DNA from: Gammaproteobacteria bacterium
GTDB lineage: Bacteria; Pseudomonadota; Gammaproteobacteria; Tenderiales; Tenderiaceae
Length of the DNA stretch: 64,000 bases
Reading direction: 5' to 3'
NCBI GenBank assembly: GCA_021731365.1
Contig: JAKFXL010000037.1
Span: forward strand, 61,937 to 125,936
Shown piece by piece: positions 19,049 to 29,217 of this stretch (positions are counted from its first letter, which is position 1; the number at the start of each line of letters is the position of its first letter). The translations under genes and the position numbers were made by a program. The notes beneath the pieces are model-generated. The model had not been told where the DNA came from, did not search any database, and saw only the letters and a list, made by a program, of their open reading frames with translations.

Positions 19049-21652
19049 TTGCTTAAAGGATTTAAAAAACGTCAGCTAGCTGTGGTGATTGGGGCATGTA
19101 TGATGCTGCCCTCAGCCGCAGCTTATGCTTTGGGGATGGGGGAGATTGAAGTCCACTCGGCTTTGAATGAACCCCTGAAAGCGCAGATTAAGTTGTTATC
19201 CACAACGGTTGCCGAAGTGAATGCTTTGCAGGTTGCACTTGCCTCAAATGAGGCGTTTAGCCGAATGGGGATAGAGCGGACTGCAGCGCTGCGTGACCTG
19301 CGCTTTAGTGTGGTGACACAGGGCGCGGGCGCGCCATACATTAGTATAAAGTCTGATGTGCCGATGCGAGAACCTTTCCTAGACCTGATTTTAATGGCCA
19401 GCTGGTCCAATGGTCAGCTGATGCGTGAATACACCCTACTGCTTGATCCCCCCGTTTTTGATGATAGTCAGGCTGTTGCAGCTGTGCGTGCTGCCAAGAC
19501 CCAGTCCGCTACTATCGACCGTGGCCAGAAAAAAGTGGTTGAGGCGGCACCGGTGGCTAAACCCACCCCGCGAACCACAGACAGCTATGGCCCCACTACC
19601 CGTACGGACACATTATGGCATGTGGCGCGGGAGATGCGTCCGAGCAGTTCGGTCTCCGTGCCGCAAATGATGATGGCCCTGCTGAAGGAAAACCCTGAAG
19701 CGTTTGTTGATGGTAATGTGAACAATTTGAAAGCAGGGCATATTTTGCGCTTGCCTTCTAAGGATGTGATTAACTCAATCACCAGTGCTGATGCAGTGGC
19801 TGAGACCAACCGCCACTATCAGGCATGGCAGTCAGCAGATGTTGATCTGTCTGCTGTCAATCAGCGGGCTGTTTCCGCGCCCGCCAAAGTTGCGCCAGCG
19901 GCTAAGGCAAGTGCGCCAGAGGCTGCCGCCAGCACCAATGCCCGTTTGAAACTACTGTCGCCAGAAGATGCTAAACAGCAGGGTGGAGCAGGTGGGGCAG
20001 GCAAAGGTAAAGGGGGCGTGACAGAACAGCTGGCCTTGGCACTGGAAACTGCAGAGGCGACCAAACAGGAAAATGCAGAGCTTAAGGTGCGCCTTTTGGA
20101 TATTGAGCGTCAGCTGCAGGCGGTGCAGCGTCTGTTGACACTCAAGGGGGACACCTTGGGTGCATTACAGGCTGGAGCGGCTCAGGATAATGTTGTTGCA
20201 GTGGATCCGCAAACGGTGGCCTCTACTGCGGTTGAGTCGGCAGCGGTGGACGTTGCTGCAGATCCAGCGGGGTCTGCTGATGACCAGTCCGAAGTTGTTG
20301 CAGCGGCCCCTGCGGACTCTTCCGAGTCTGGGCTTATCGAACAGATTATGGCTGACCCCGTTCTGTTGGCAGCAGCAGCGGGTGGTCCTCTGCTGTTCCT
20401 GTTGCTGGTGGCATTGATACGCCGTCGCCGATCGTCGTCTCAAGAGGTCGATACGGTGGTTAATATGCCGCCTATTGGGCGTGACATTATGCCTAATGCA
20501 GCCGGATCTGATAGTGGGCCTACAATCGTTAAACCGCCTGCTGCCAAACCGCAGAGTTTTAGCGAAGTGATAGAGGAGTCTGCCAGCCCAGATTTTGGTG
20601 CGAGTGCTGGTATGGGGGCAATGCAGACAGAAGATAGTGAAATTGACCCAATTGCTGAGGCGGATGTTTATCTTGCTTACCGCCGCTATGAGCAGGCGGA
20701 GGCATTATTAAAAGAGGCCATTCGTCAGGATGGTGAGCGAAGTGAGTTGAAGCTCAAGCTCCTGGAGATTTATTTCACAACTAAAGATAAAGATGCCTTT
20801 GAAGCGCAAGCCGAGGCGTTATATGCCTCACTTGATGGACAAGATGATGAGGGTCTTTGGGAGCAAGCGGTTGAAATGGGGAGGGAGATAGCTTCTGACC
20901 ACCCTCTCTTTGCTGAATCCGGTGGTGCAGCTACATCCGGTGCAGCGCTGACAGGTGCGGCGGGAGCGGTTGCTGCGGTAGCGGGTGAATCAGCGGGTTC
21001 TGATTTTGCCGATGAATTTTCGTTTGACTTAAGTGATGATGATCTGGCCAATAGTTTGAATATCTCATCCTCGGACGGTGGCAAGATGGCTGTTGGTGAG
21101 GAGTTGATGGATTTGGATGGCGTGGAGCAAGACAGTTTCTTGCTCGATGATATTGATTTCTCTGCTGAAGATGAATTTTCTCTCGACGCGGGCATTGAGG
21201 TGTTGGATGAGGCTGTCTCAGAGGTCGATTTTGAGCAGTTGAGTCGGCCACAAAAGATTGAGCCATTGACTGTTGTTGGTTCTGCAAAAACCGGCTCCAA
21301 GGGTGAGGACTGGACCATTGCTCCGGCGATATCGTCGTTTCAGTCGCGGGATGTGAAGGCAGAGATGGACGATGGTTATGTGCCCGTCACTAACGTCTCA
21401 AAAAACAGTGCTGATATTAAAAATCTCGATCATCTGAGTTTAGGTAAGGATGAGCCTGACTTGCATGATGGTTTGGGCGACGATATGTTTGACGGTGGCA
21501 ATGATATCGTCGGCACCAAATTGGATCTGGCACGCGCTTACATTGATATGGGTGACCAGAGTGGTGCCCGCTCTATTCTGAATGAAGTGGTTAAAGAGGG
21601 CGGTGATACTCATCGCCAGGAAGCTGAGCAGTTAATGCGCCAGATATCCTGA
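19049..21652 (+). CDS. fimV: FimV-family polar/pilus assembly protein
   Basis: 867 residues with a TTG start at 19049 (GAGG at 19038-19041). Layout: signal peptide (about 1-28, LAVVIGACMMLPSAAAYALG), the conserved FimV N-terminal domain (GEIEVHSALNEPLKAQIKL), a periplasmic LysM-like peptidoglycan-binding segment (about 185-235, DTLWHVAREM...GHILRLP), a coiled coil (about 335-360), one membrane span (about 434-460), and a long acidic cytoplasmic part with a TPR motif (about 530-600). It ends in the FimV C-terminal domain (TKLDLARAYIDMGDQSGARS). FimV marks the pole and supports type IV pilus assembly, twitching and, in Pseudomonas, cAMP signalling. truA, the usual next gene elsewhere, is absent here. 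Confidence 0.93.
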   Translation: MLKGFKKRQLAVVIGACMMLPSAAAYALGMGEIEVHSALNEPLKAQIKLLSTTVAEVNALQVALASNEAFSRMGIERTAALRDLRFSVVTQGAGAPYISIKSDVPMREPFLDLILMASWSNGQLMREYTLLLDPPVFDDSQAVAAVRAAKTQSATIDRGQKKVVEAAPVAKPTPRTTDSYGPTTRTDTLWHVAREMRPSSSVSVPQMMMALLKENPEAFVDGNVNNLKAGHILRLPSKDVINSITSADAVAETNRHYQAWQSADVDLSAVNQRAVSAPAKVAPAAKASAPEAAASTNARLKLLSPEDAKQQGGAGGAGKGKGGVTEQLALALETAEATKQENAELKVRLLDIERQLQAVQRLLTLKGDTLGALQAGAAQDNVVAVDPQTVASTAVESAAVDVAADPAGSADDQSEVVAAAPADSSESGLIEQIMADPVLLAAAAGGPLLFLLLVALIRRRRSSSQEVDTVVNMPPIGRDIMPNAAGSDSGPTIVKPPAAKPQSFSEVIEESASPDFGASAGMGAMQTEDSEIDPIAEADVYLAYRRYEQAEALLKEAIRQDGERSELKLKLLEIYFTTKDKDAFEAQAEALYASLDGQDDEGLWEQAVEMGREIASDHPLFAESGGAATSGAALTGAAGAVAAVAGESAGSDFADEFSFDLSDDDLANSLNISSSDGGKMAVGEELMDLDGVEQDSFLLDDIDFSAEDEFSLDAGIEVLDEAVSEVDFEQLSRPQKIEPLTVVGSAKTGSKGEDWTIAPAISSFQSRDVKAEMDDGYVPVTNVSKNSADIKNLDHLSLGKDEPDLHDGLGDDMFDGGNDIVGTKLDLARAYIDMGDQSGARSILNEVVKEGGDTHRQEAEQLMRQIS

Positions 21653-21659
21653 TTTTTTG

Positions 21660-22370
21660 ATGGATCGGGCCGTTGGTCGATTTTCGTCCTTTCATCCAGT
21701 TGTTCGTATTGTCTCTTTTTTTCTGTTCAGCCTGTTTCTGGCGTTAGGCAGCGCCTCTCAGCTTGTCGCTGCCGCTACCCTTCTATTGGTTCTCTATCTT
21801 ATGGCCGGTGTTGGCTCTCTTGCCAACGCAGTATCAATGTTGCGTCGTATGCGCTGGTTCTTTTTATCCATCATTGTCATTTACGCTTGGTTGACGCCAG
21901 GGCGGCCACTTTGGGGGGAGGGGTTGCCCATCTCATGGTGGGTGCCCACCATGGAAGGGCTGTTAATGGGTGGGCATCGGTTGTTGGCATTGGTAATGAT
22001 GGTGTTGGGGGTGCAGTGGTTACTATGGGTGACAAGTAGGGCGCAGTTGGTCTCAGCACTTTATTGGTTGTCAACACCGTTGCGGGTGGTTGGTTTTTCT
22101 CGTGATCGTTTGGTGGTGAGGGTGGCGTTGACTCTGGAAGTGCTTGAGCAGATTCAGGGCTATCTTGGTGAACAGTTAAAAAAAGCGACGGTGAAGCGGG
22201 GTGATCTTCGTGGTTATGCTGCGGTGGCGGCGACTTTGGTTAGTGATGTGGCGCTGCGGAGCGAGCATGTATCTTGTCAGACGATGGTGATTGATATCGA
22301 GCAACCACCACCGCTTGCGCAGTGGTTGTGGCCGCTTGCATTGACTGTGCTGATGTTGTTGGTGGCTTGA
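21660..22370 (+). CDS. EcfT/CbiQ-like membrane protein
   Basis: 236 residues with ATG at 21660 (a TTG is directly before it), 7 bases after fimV. At least five hydrophobic spans are visible (IVSFFLFSLFLALG, LVAAATLLLVLYLMAG, WFFLSIIVIYAWL, LLALVMMVLGVQWLLWV, WPLALTVLMLLVA). Its Phe-His-Pro start and internal LSTPLRVVGFSRDRLVVRVALTLEVL helix resemble the CbiQ/EcfT transmembrane family, which couples energising ATPases to vitamin- or metal-binding S components. No EcfA ATPase or S component lies nearby, so a canonical vitamin transporter is not supported. It is convergent with glgB, with only about 10 bases between the stops. Confidence 0.6.
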   Translation: MDRAVGRFSSFHPVVRIVSFFLFSLFLALGSASQLVAAATLLLVLYLMAGVGSLANAVSMLRRMRWFFLSIIVIYAWLTPGRPLWGEGLPISWWVPTMEGLLMGGHRLLALVMMVLGVQWLLWVTSRAQLVSALYWLSTPLRVVGFSRDRLVVRVALTLEVLEQIQGYLGEQLKKATVKRGDLRGYAAVAATLVSDVALRSEHVSCQTMVIDIEQPPPLAQWLWPLALTVLMLLVA

Positions 22371-22380
22371 TAATAGGTAG

Positions 22381-24585
22381 TTATTGCTGCCTCTCTTTGT
22401 GGTTGAGCTGCATTACGACCCCGGCCAGCGGTGGCAATGTTATTTCGATAGAGTGTGGGTGCCCCATCCATGGGATATTTTCACTATGTATACCGCCACT
22501 GTTTCCCATGTTACTGCCACCGTAGTATTCGGAATCGGTGTTGATTATTTCGTGATATATGCCAGCAGCAGGAAGGCCTATCCGGTAATTGTGTCGTGGC
22601 AAGGGGGTGAAGTTAAGTGCGGTGATTATGAAGTCGGCACCGCTGCGGCGCAGGTATATAAGCACGGATTGTGCTGCATCATTGCAATCGATCCATTCGA
22701 AACCCTGGTTTTCAAAGTCAAGCCGGTGTAGTGCAGGTGTAGTGCAATAGGTCTTGTTCAGATCGCCGATCAGTTGTTGAATTCCTTGATGAAGTGGGTA
22801 GTCGAGCACATACCAATCCAGTGCCTTACTGTGATTCCACTCATTTCCCTGGCCAAACTCACAGCCCATGAACAGTAGTTTTTTCCCGGGATGTGTAAAC
22901 ATATAGCAGTAGAGTAGACGTAGATTGGCAAAACGTTGCCACTCGTCGCCAGGCATTTTATTGATCATGGAACCCTTTCCGTGCACCACCTCATCATGAG
23001 AGAAGGGCAGGATAAAGTTTTCGGTAAAGGCGTAGAGCAGGCTGAACGTCAGTTTGTCATGGTGGTAATGGCGATGGATGGGATCTTTGCTGATGTATTG
23101 TAGTGTGTCGTTCATCCAGCCCATATTCCACTTCATGCTGAAGCCAAGACCGCCGAGATAGATGGGGCGCGATACCATCGGCCAGGAGGTCGACTCTTCT
23201 GCCATGATCATTGTGCCGGGGTGGAGGTCGTGGGTCACCTCATTGAGCTGGCGTACAAAATGGATCGCCTCGATGTTTTCGCGGCCACCGTACTTGTTGG
23301 GGACCCATTCGCCCGCGTCGCGGGAGTAATCGAGATAGAGCATTGAGGCAACAGCATCTACCCGCAGGCCATCTATGTGGAACTCCTCCAGCCAATATAT
23401 GGCGCTGGAGAAGAGAAAATTCCTGACCTCATTGCGACCATAGTTAAAGATGAGTGTGCCCCAGTCTTTATGTTCGCCGAGACGTGGATCTTCATGTTCG
23501 TAGAGCGCACTGCCATCAAATTGAGCGAGCCCAGCGGCATCTTTGGGGAAATGTCCAGGTGCCCAGTCGAGCAATACACCGATCCCATTGGCGTGGCAGT
23601 GGTCAACAAAAAAACGGAAATCGTCAGGTGTGCCAAAGCGGCTGGTGGGTGCATAGTAGCCGATGGTTTGATAGCCCCATGAGCCATCAAACGGATGCTC
23701 GGTGATGGGCAGCAGCTCTATATGGGTGAAGCCAAGTTTTTTAACATAGTCAACCAGACGAATAGCGAGTTCTTTATAGTTTAAGAAGTTGCCATGTTCA
23801 TCCAGTTGCCAGGAGCCCAGGTGGACTTCGTAAATGGAGAGCGGTGCATGTAACCAGTCGCACTCAGTGCGCTGTTTTATCCAGCAACTATCCTGCCAGT
23901 TGTATTGATTTTGATGGGTGACAATGGAGGCAGTGCCGGGACGTACCTCAAAACTGCGCCCGTAGGGGTCGGTTTTCAGTAATATTTGGCCGCCGCGATT
24001 GCTGCGAATCTCAAATTTATAGAGTGTGTCAGCGGTGAGTCCGGGAATGAACAGTTCCCAGATGCCCGATCCACCCCGTGCGCGCATGGGGTGGCAGCGA
24101 CCATCCCAATGGTTAAAGTCGCCCACAATACTAATGCGTTCTGCATTGGGTGCCCAAGTGGCAAATAAAACCCCACTGACATCAGCGACCTTAACTACTT
24201 TTGCGCCAAGAAAACTATACGCGTGCCAATGTTTTCCTTCGCCAAACAGATGCAGATCATACTCGGAGAGTTGGGGTTCGAAACAGTATGGGTCATAGCT
24301 GACGTGGGGATTGCCGTCACTGTCCAGCCAGTTAATGCTGTACCTGCTTGGCAGCTGCGTGGTGTCACCTTGCCATTGAAACAGATCTGTATTGCCAATA
24401 CGTTGCAGTGGGGCGCTGTTTTCTACAATGTGAGCTGCAGATGCCCTGGGTAAAAAAACTCGAACGATGGTCTGTGTTTTGCTAATGGGGTGACGCCCCA
24501 GCACCGCGAATGGATCGTGATGGGTCGCATCTAAAATGCGTTGCAGGTCTGTTGTGATTTTATCTTTATTCTGCACAGTAGGCAT
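22381..24585 (-). CDS. glgB: 1,4-alpha-glucan branching enzyme GlgB
   Basis: 734 residues (E. coli 728). It transfers alpha-1,4 segments to make alpha-1,6 branches in glycogen. Two N-terminal carbohydrate-binding modules (about 20-115 and 125-225) precede a GH13 barrel with all catalytic residues: Asp410 ([11 protein letters not shown]), Glu463 (MAEESTSWP) and Asp531 ([14 protein letters not shown]). The start is ATG at 24585. It is divergent from glgC, sharing a 136-base promoter region with an inverted repeat, and is likely co-regulated with the glgC-GH57-malQ operon. Confidence 0.97.
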   Translation of the reverse strand: MPTVQNKDKITTDLQRILDATHHDPFAVLGRHPISKTQTIVRVFLPRASAAHIVENSAPLQRIGNTDLFQWQGDTTQLPSRYSINWLDSDGNPHVSYDPYCFEPQLSEYDLHLFGEGKHWHAYSFLGAKVVKVADVSGVLFATWAPNAERISIVGDFNHWDGRCHPMRARGGSGIWELFIPGLTADTLYKFEIRSNRGGQILLKTDPYGRSFEVRPGTASIVTHQNQYNWQDSCWIKQRTECDWLHAPLSIYEVHLGSWQLDEHGNFLNYKELAIRLVDYVKKLGFTHIELLPITEHPFDGSWGYQTIGYYAPTSRFGTPDDFRFFVDHCHANGIGVLLDWAPGHFPKDAAGLAQFDGSALYEHEDPRLGEHKDWGTLIFNYGRNEVRNFLFSSAIYWLEEFHIDGLRVDAVASMLYLDYSRDAGEWVPNKYGGRENIEAIHFVRQLNEVTHDLHPGTMIMAEESTSWPMVSRPIYLGGLGFSMKWNMGWMNDTLQYISKDPIHRHYHHDKLTFSLLYAFTENFILPFSHDEVVHGKGSMINKMPGDEWQRFANLRLLYCYMFTHPGKKLLFMGCEFGQGNEWNHSKALDWYVLDYPLHQGIQQLIGDLNKTYCTTPALHRLDFENQGFEWIDCNDAAQSVLIYLRRSGADFIITALNFTPLPRHNYRIGLPAAGIYHEIINTDSEYYGGSNMGNSGGIHSENIPWMGHPHSIEITLPPLAGVVMQLNHKERQQ

Positions 24586-24595
24586 AAATTTGGGG

Positions 24596-24628
24596 TATGA
24601 TCAAGTTGTGATATTGGGTTAGATCATA
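24596..24628. promoter_or_regulatory. Inverted repeat in the glgB/glgC divergent promoter region
   Basis: TATGATC (24596-24602) and GATCATA (24622-24628) form a perfect 7-bp inverted repeat with a 19-base AT-rich spacer, 11 bases upstream of the glgB start. It could bind a dimeric regulator acting on both directions. No known glycogen regulator site is recognised. Confidence 0.35.
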
Positions 24629-24721
24629 GCATAAGCTTCTATCAACAAAAGTTTTTTGGGGATCAGCCGATGTTAACCATCGCTGCGCTGCTTGCATCGC
24701 TAGCGGGCCTCTGCAAATTGA

Positions 24722-25999
24722 ATGGGTGATAGCATGACCATGGAAGATACACGTTTTGTTAGTCGATTAACTCGAGATACCTTGGCGCTGATTTTGGCGG
24801 GTGGGCGTGGTACACGTCTTAAACAGTTAACCACTTGGCGCGTGAAACCTGCTGTGCCTTTTGGTGGTAAGTTTAGAATTATCGATTTTCCTCTCTCTAA
24901 CTGCATTAATTCTGGCATACGTCGTATTGGTGTGCTGACACAATATAAATCCCACTCGTTGATCCGTCATATCCAGCAGGGTTGGGGCTATTTTCGTGGT
25001 GAGTTTGGTGAGTTTATTGAGCTGCTGCCGGCACAACAGCGTATTGAAGAGACGTGGTATGCGGGTACGGCGGATGCTGTTTATCAAAATATAGATATCA
25101 TTCGTGCTCATAAGCCTAAGTATGTTTTGATTCTGGCCGGCGATCATATCTACAAAATGGATTACGGCCCTATGCTGGCGCATCACGTTGAGAATAACGC
25201 CGACATGACGATTGGTTGTCTTGAGGTGCCGCTGGAACAAGCCAAGGCGTTTGGTGTGATGAGCGTTGATGAGAGTGGCCGCGTGAATGACTTTAATGAA
25301 AAGCCATCCCAGCCCCAGTCCGCACCCGGTACACCCGATACTGCGCTGGCCTCTATGGGGATCTATATTTTTAATACAGATTTTCTTTATGAGCGGTTGA
25401 TCAGTGATGCGGATACCAGCACATCGGCCCACGATTTTGGGAAAGATATTATTCCTGCTGTGATTAAAAAATATCGTGTCTTCTCTTATCCATTCCGTGA
25501 TGTGCAGACAGGACAGCAGAGTTACTGGCGTGATGTGGGAACGGTGGATGCTTTCTGGGAGGCCAATATGGAGCTTGTGTCTGTGACGCCGGAGCTGAAT
25601 TTGTATGATGCTCAATGGCCGATCTGGACTTACCAGGAGCAGCTGCCGCCGGCAAAATTCATTTTTGATGATGAGGGGCGTCGTGGTCAGGCAATTGACT
25701 CCATGGTCTCGGGCGGTTGTTTGATCTCTGGCGCAACGGTGCGTCGTTCACTGCTCTTTTCTAATGTACGGGTCCACTCATTCAGTAAGCTTGAAGAGAC
25801 GGTGGTATTGCCGGGCGTTGAGATTGGGCGTAATTGCCGTATCACTAAAGCGGTTATCGATAAGGGGTGCAAAATACCGTCAGGCACGGTCATTGGTGAG
25901 GACCCCAAAGTGGATGCTGAACGTTTTCATGTCTCAGAAGGTGGCGTGGTACTGGTCTCCCCAGAGATGTTAGGTCAAGAGTTGCACTATGTCAGATAA
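24722..25999 (+). CDS. glgC: Glucose-1-phosphate adenylyltransferase GlgC (first copy)
   Basis: 425 residues. It makes ADP-glucose from ATP and glucose-1-phosphate, the committed step of bacterial glycogen synthesis. Motifs: [14 protein letters not shown] (ATP site), [20 protein letters not shown] (effector and phosphate loop), LLPAQQR, the metal-binding [11 protein letters not shown], and a left-handed beta-helix C-terminus ([23 protein letters not shown]). Length and motifs match the enteric homotetrameric enzyme. ATGs at 24722, 24734 and 24740 are possible; GGGTGA at 24724-24729 would serve the last two. It overlaps the GH57 gene by 11 bases. Confidence 0.96.
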   Translation: MGDSMTMEDTRFVSRLTRDTLALILAGGRGTRLKQLTTWRVKPAVPFGGKFRIIDFPLSNCINSGIRRIGVLTQYKSHSLIRHIQQGWGYFRGEFGEFIELLPAQQRIEETWYAGTADAVYQNIDIIRAHKPKYVLILAGDHIYKMDYGPMLAHHVENNADMTIGCLEVPLEQAKAFGVMSVDESGRVNDFNEKPSQPQSAPGTPDTALASMGIYIFNTDFLYERLISDADTSTSAHDFGKDIIPAVIKKYRVFSYPFRDVQTGQQSYWRDVGTVDAFWEANMELVSVTPELNLYDAQWPIWTYQEQLPPAKFIFDDEGRRGQAIDSMVSGGCLISGATVRRSLLFSNVRVHSFSKLEETVVLPGVEIGRNCRITKAVIDKGCKIPSGTVIGEDPKVDAERFHVSEGGVVLVSPEMLGQELHYVR

Positions 26000-27725
26000 C
26001 GGTTCGAATAAAGGGGCGGCACATGCGCCGTTGAAGGTGGTGTTGTGTTGGCATATGCACCAACCAAACTATTTTGATCCGGCGGCGGGTGAGTACCATC
26101 TGCCCTGGACCTATCTGCATGGCATTAAAGATTATGTGGATATGGTGGCGCATCTTGAAGCAGTGCCAAAGGCTAAGGCCGTGGTCAATTTTGCGCCGAT
26201 TCTGCTGGAGCAGCTTGACGATTATAGCCATCAGGTTGAGCGGTTTCTGAAAGAGGGGAGCGTGATTACCGATCCCCTTCTGGCGGCGTTGGTGAGTCCG
26301 GCGTTACCAAAAGATAATGAAGGACGGACACAGCTGGTCAAGGCCTGTTTGCGCGCCAATGAAAAGACCATTATTCACCGCTTTCCCAATTATCAGCGAT
26401 TGGCGGATATGGCGTTGCGTCTGGAGTTACGCTCCGACGAGTGGATGTATATCAATAGCCAATATCTGGCGGATCTATTGACTTGGTACCATCTGGCCTG
26501 GCTGGGTGAGACGGTGCGTCGTAGTGATACACGGGCTCAGACGTTGATTGCAAAAGGCAGCGGTTTTTCGATGCACGACCGGCGTCTGTTGCTGGAGCTG
26601 ATCTCTGAACTGTTGAGTGGTGTGATTGGCCGTTACCGTCGTCTGGCTGAAGAGGGGCGTGTGGAGCTGTCGGTGACCCCCTATGCACACCCAATTGTGC
26701 CGCTGCTGCTCGATATTGGCAGCACCCGCGAGGCGATGCCGGATGCCAAACTGCCGTTGGCTGACCACTACCCGGGTGGTTTGGAGCGTTCCGAGTGGCA
26801 TATTAAAAAGGGTATTGAGACCTACGAGCAGCACTTTGGCATGAAGCCCAAAGGGTGCTGGCCATCTGAGGGGGCCATAAGTATGGCGACCCTGGCGTTG
26901 ATGGATAAATATGGTTTCAGCTGGGCCGCTACCGGTGAAAGTGTGTTGCGTAACAGTTTAAATCTGCTACAAACGCCCGCTGAACTGCGTGATGTGCAGG
27001 TGATACATCAACCCTATCGTCCGGCTGAACAGCAGATAAATTGTTTCTTTCGTGATGACGGACTCTCTGACCTGATCGGCTTTGTCTACTCCAAGTGGCA
27101 TGCCGATGATGCGGTGGGTGATTTTATCCAGCATCTGGAAAATATCGCAGCAGCCAATGTGGACAAACCTGATGCGGTGGTCTCCATCATTCTTGATGGT
27201 GAGAATGCCTGGGAGTATTACCCCGAAAATGGTTATTATTTTCTGAGTGCCCTGTATGAGCGGCTTGCCAACCATCCGGGTCTGGATCTCACTACCTTCA
27301 GTGAGGTGTTACAACAGCAAGCATCGCCTTCATCTTCGTTGCCCCATATTGTGGCGGGCAGCTGGGTCTACGGTAGTTTTTCCACCTGGATTGGCAGTGA
27401 GGACAAAAACCGTGGCTGGGATATGTTGGTTGAAGCCAAACGGGTTTATGACCAAGTGGCCACGTCTGATAAATGGAGTGAAGAGCAGCGGCGGGCGCTG
27501 GAGCGCCAGCTGGCAATCTGTGAAGGCTCTGACTGGTTCTGGTGGTTTGGCGATTACAACCCCTCTGACGCGGTACGTGATTTTGAGCGGCTCTACCGCC
27601 TGCAGCTCAATACGCTCTATCAGATGCTGGGGGTTGCACCACCGGAATATCTGGCACACTCCTTTACCCACGGGGGTGGCAACCCTGCGGCGGGTGGTGT
27701 GATGCGTCAGGGGCGGGAGTCTTAG
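25989..27725 (+). CDS. Glycoside hydrolase family 57 alpha-glucan enzyme
   Basis: 578 residues. GH57 conserved regions are present: HMHQP (22-26), a [10 protein letters not shown] segment (231-240), [10 protein letters not shown] with the catalytic nucleophile Glu294, and [12 protein letters not shown] with the acid/base Asp403. The C-terminal helical part includes [13 protein letters not shown] and WFWWFGDYN. Family members are alpha-amylases, 4-alpha-glucanotransferases or amylopullulanases acting on glycogen and maltodextrins. The sequence does not decide which, but its place between glgC and malQ, with overlaps of 11 bases and 1 base, argues for glycogen turnover in the cytoplasm. No signal peptide is seen. 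Confidence 0.9.
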   Translation: MSDNGSNKGAAHAPLKVVLCWHMHQPNYFDPAAGEYHLPWTYLHGIKDYVDMVAHLEAVPKAKAVVNFAPILLEQLDDYSHQVERFLKEGSVITDPLLAALVSPALPKDNEGRTQLVKACLRANEKTIIHRFPNYQRLADMALRLELRSDEWMYINSQYLADLLTWYHLAWLGETVRRSDTRAQTLIAKGSGFSMHDRRLLLELISELLSGVIGRYRRLAEEGRVELSVTPYAHPIVPLLLDIGSTREAMPDAKLPLADHYPGGLERSEWHIKKGIETYEQHFGMKPKGCWPSEGAISMATLALMDKYGFSWAATGESVLRNSLNLLQTPAELRDVQVIHQPYRPAEQQINCFFRDDGLSDLIGFVYSKWHADDAVGDFIQHLENIAAANVDKPDAVVSIILDGENAWEYYPENGYYFLSALYERLANHPGLDLTTFSEVLQQQASPSSSLPHIVAGSWVYGSFSTWIGSEDKNRGWDMLVEAKRVYDQVATSDKWSEEQRRALERQLAICEGSDWFWWFGDYNPSDAVRDFERLYRLQLNTLYQMLGVAPPEYLAHSFTHGGGNPAAGGVMRQGRES

Positions 27726-29203
27726 TGGCCGTCGCTGATACCCCGCTGAGCCGTCGTCGTAGTGGTGTCCTGTTACACCCAACCTCTCTACCGGGTGGGG
27801 TTGGGTGTGGTGATCTGGGGGCCGAAGCTTACCGTTTTGTCGACTTTCTGGCTGCCAGTGGCATGAGTGTCTGGCAGGTATTGCCATTGGTGCCTACCCA
27901 TGGCGATCTCTCCCCGTATCAAGGGCTCTCCGTCCATGCGGGTAACCCACTGCTGATTAATCTTGACCGGTTGCGGGAGTGGGGGTGGTTGCAGGCGGGG
28001 ACCACGGATGGTGCTGTGGATTTTGCACAATACCGGCGTGATCAGCTGCAGTTGGCCTATCAAGGGTTTTTGCAACATGCGGACGACTCCGTTTGGGCCG
28101 AATACAACCACTTTGTGGCTGAGCAGAGTGGCTGGCTGGAGGATTACGCACTGTTTCAGGCGATTCGTCAGGCCCAAGGGCACCGCCACTGGTTAGCGTG
28201 GCCGGATGAGCTGCGTGATCGCGCCCCGTTGGCGCTGGCGGCGATGGGTAAGGTATTGAAGGATAAGGTGAGCTATGTTCGTTTTGAGCAGTTTGTATTT
28301 TTCCGGCAGTGGCACCAGTTACGTGGTTACGCCCATCAACGTGATGTGTTGCTGTTTGGGGATCTACCTATTTTTGTGGCACACGATAGCGCTGAAGTCT
28401 GGGCCAATCGTGAGTTGTTTCTTTTAGATGAGTATGGCCAGGCCCAAGTTGTGGCGGGGGTGCCACCGGACTATTTCTCTGCGACAGGGCAGCGCTGGGG
28501 TAATCCGCACTACAACTGGGGACGGATGCAGGCGGACGGTTTTAGCTGGTGGAAGCAGCGTATCGGTGGGCAGCTGGCGATGTTTGATTGGGTCCGCATC
28601 GACCATTTTCGTGGCTTTGAGTCGTACTGGGAGATTCCGGCCCATGAAGTAACAGCGATGAATGGGCGCTGGGTCAAGGCCCCCGGTGATGAGCTGTTTG
28701 AGGCGTTACATCAGGTCTTTGATCCACTGCCCCTGGTGGCGGAGGATCTTGGTATTATCACCGCTGAGGTCGATGCACTGCGCCAGAAATATCACCTGCC
28801 AGGTATGAAAATAGTGCAGTTTGCCTTTGGCGGAGATGCAGACAACCCGTACCTGCCCCATCACCAGACGTTTGATAGTGTGGTCTACACCGGTACCCAT
28901 GATAATGATACAACCCTGGGCTGGTATCAGTCACTGCCCGAGTCTGTGCAGCAGCATGTGCAGTCCTACTTAGGATTTCCACAGGAGAGCATGCCGTGGC
29001 CGATGATTCGTTCGGCATTGGCGTCGGTTGCCCGGCTGACAATTTTGCCGATGCAGGATCTGCTGGGGCAGGGTAGTGAACATCGCATGAATACCCCCGG
29101 CACGTCAGAGGGTAACTGGCGCTGGCGTTTTGAGTGGGCACAGCTGGATGAAGGGTTGGCACCGAAGTTAAAAGGGCTGATGGCGCTCTACGGCCGTGGT
29201 TGA
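27725..29203 (+). CDS. malQ: 4-alpha-glucanotransferase (amylomaltase) MalQ
   Basis: 492 residues with a GTG start at 27725, whose first base is the last base of the GH57 stop. It transfers maltosyl or longer units between alpha-1,4-glucans, recycling short maltodextrins. The GH77 catalytic residues are present: Asp293 (RIDHFRGF), Glu340 (VAEDLGII) and Asp393 (THDNDTTLGW). The length is that of the plant D-enzyme/bacterial type rather than the longer enteric MalQ. It is the last gene of the glgC operon. Confidence 0.96.
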   Translation: MAVADTPLSRRRSGVLLHPTSLPGGVGCGDLGAEAYRFVDFLAASGMSVWQVLPLVPTHGDLSPYQGLSVHAGNPLLINLDRLREWGWLQAGTTDGAVDFAQYRRDQLQLAYQGFLQHADDSVWAEYNHFVAEQSGWLEDYALFQAIRQAQGHRHWLAWPDELRDRAPLALAAMGKVLKDKVSYVRFEQFVFFRQWHQLRGYAHQRDVLLFGDLPIFVAHDSAEVWANRELFLLDEYGQAQVVAGVPPDYFSATGQRWGNPHYNWGRMQADGFSWWKQRIGGQLAMFDWVRIDHFRGFESYWEIPAHEVTAMNGRWVKAPGDELFEALHQVFDPLPLVAEDLGIITAEVDALRQKYHLPGMKIVQFAFGGDADNPYLPHHQTFDSVVYTGTHDNDTTLGWYQSLPESVQQHVQSYLGFPQESMPWPMIRSALASVARLTILPMQDLLGQGSEHRMNTPGTSEGNWRWRFEWAQLDEGLAPKLKGLMALYGRG

Positions 29204-29217
29204 GTAGCGCGCTACTC
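29202..29217. other. Perfect 16-bp palindrome spanning the malQ and rlmJ stop codons
   Basis: GAGTAGCGCGCTACTC is a perfect inverted repeat covering the end of the malQ stop (29201-29203) and the convergent rlmJ stop (29212-29214). In RNA it gives a 6-bp stem with a CGCG loop, but no T tract follows. It may help separate the two transcripts or simply reflect the tightly packed ends. Confidence 0.5.
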
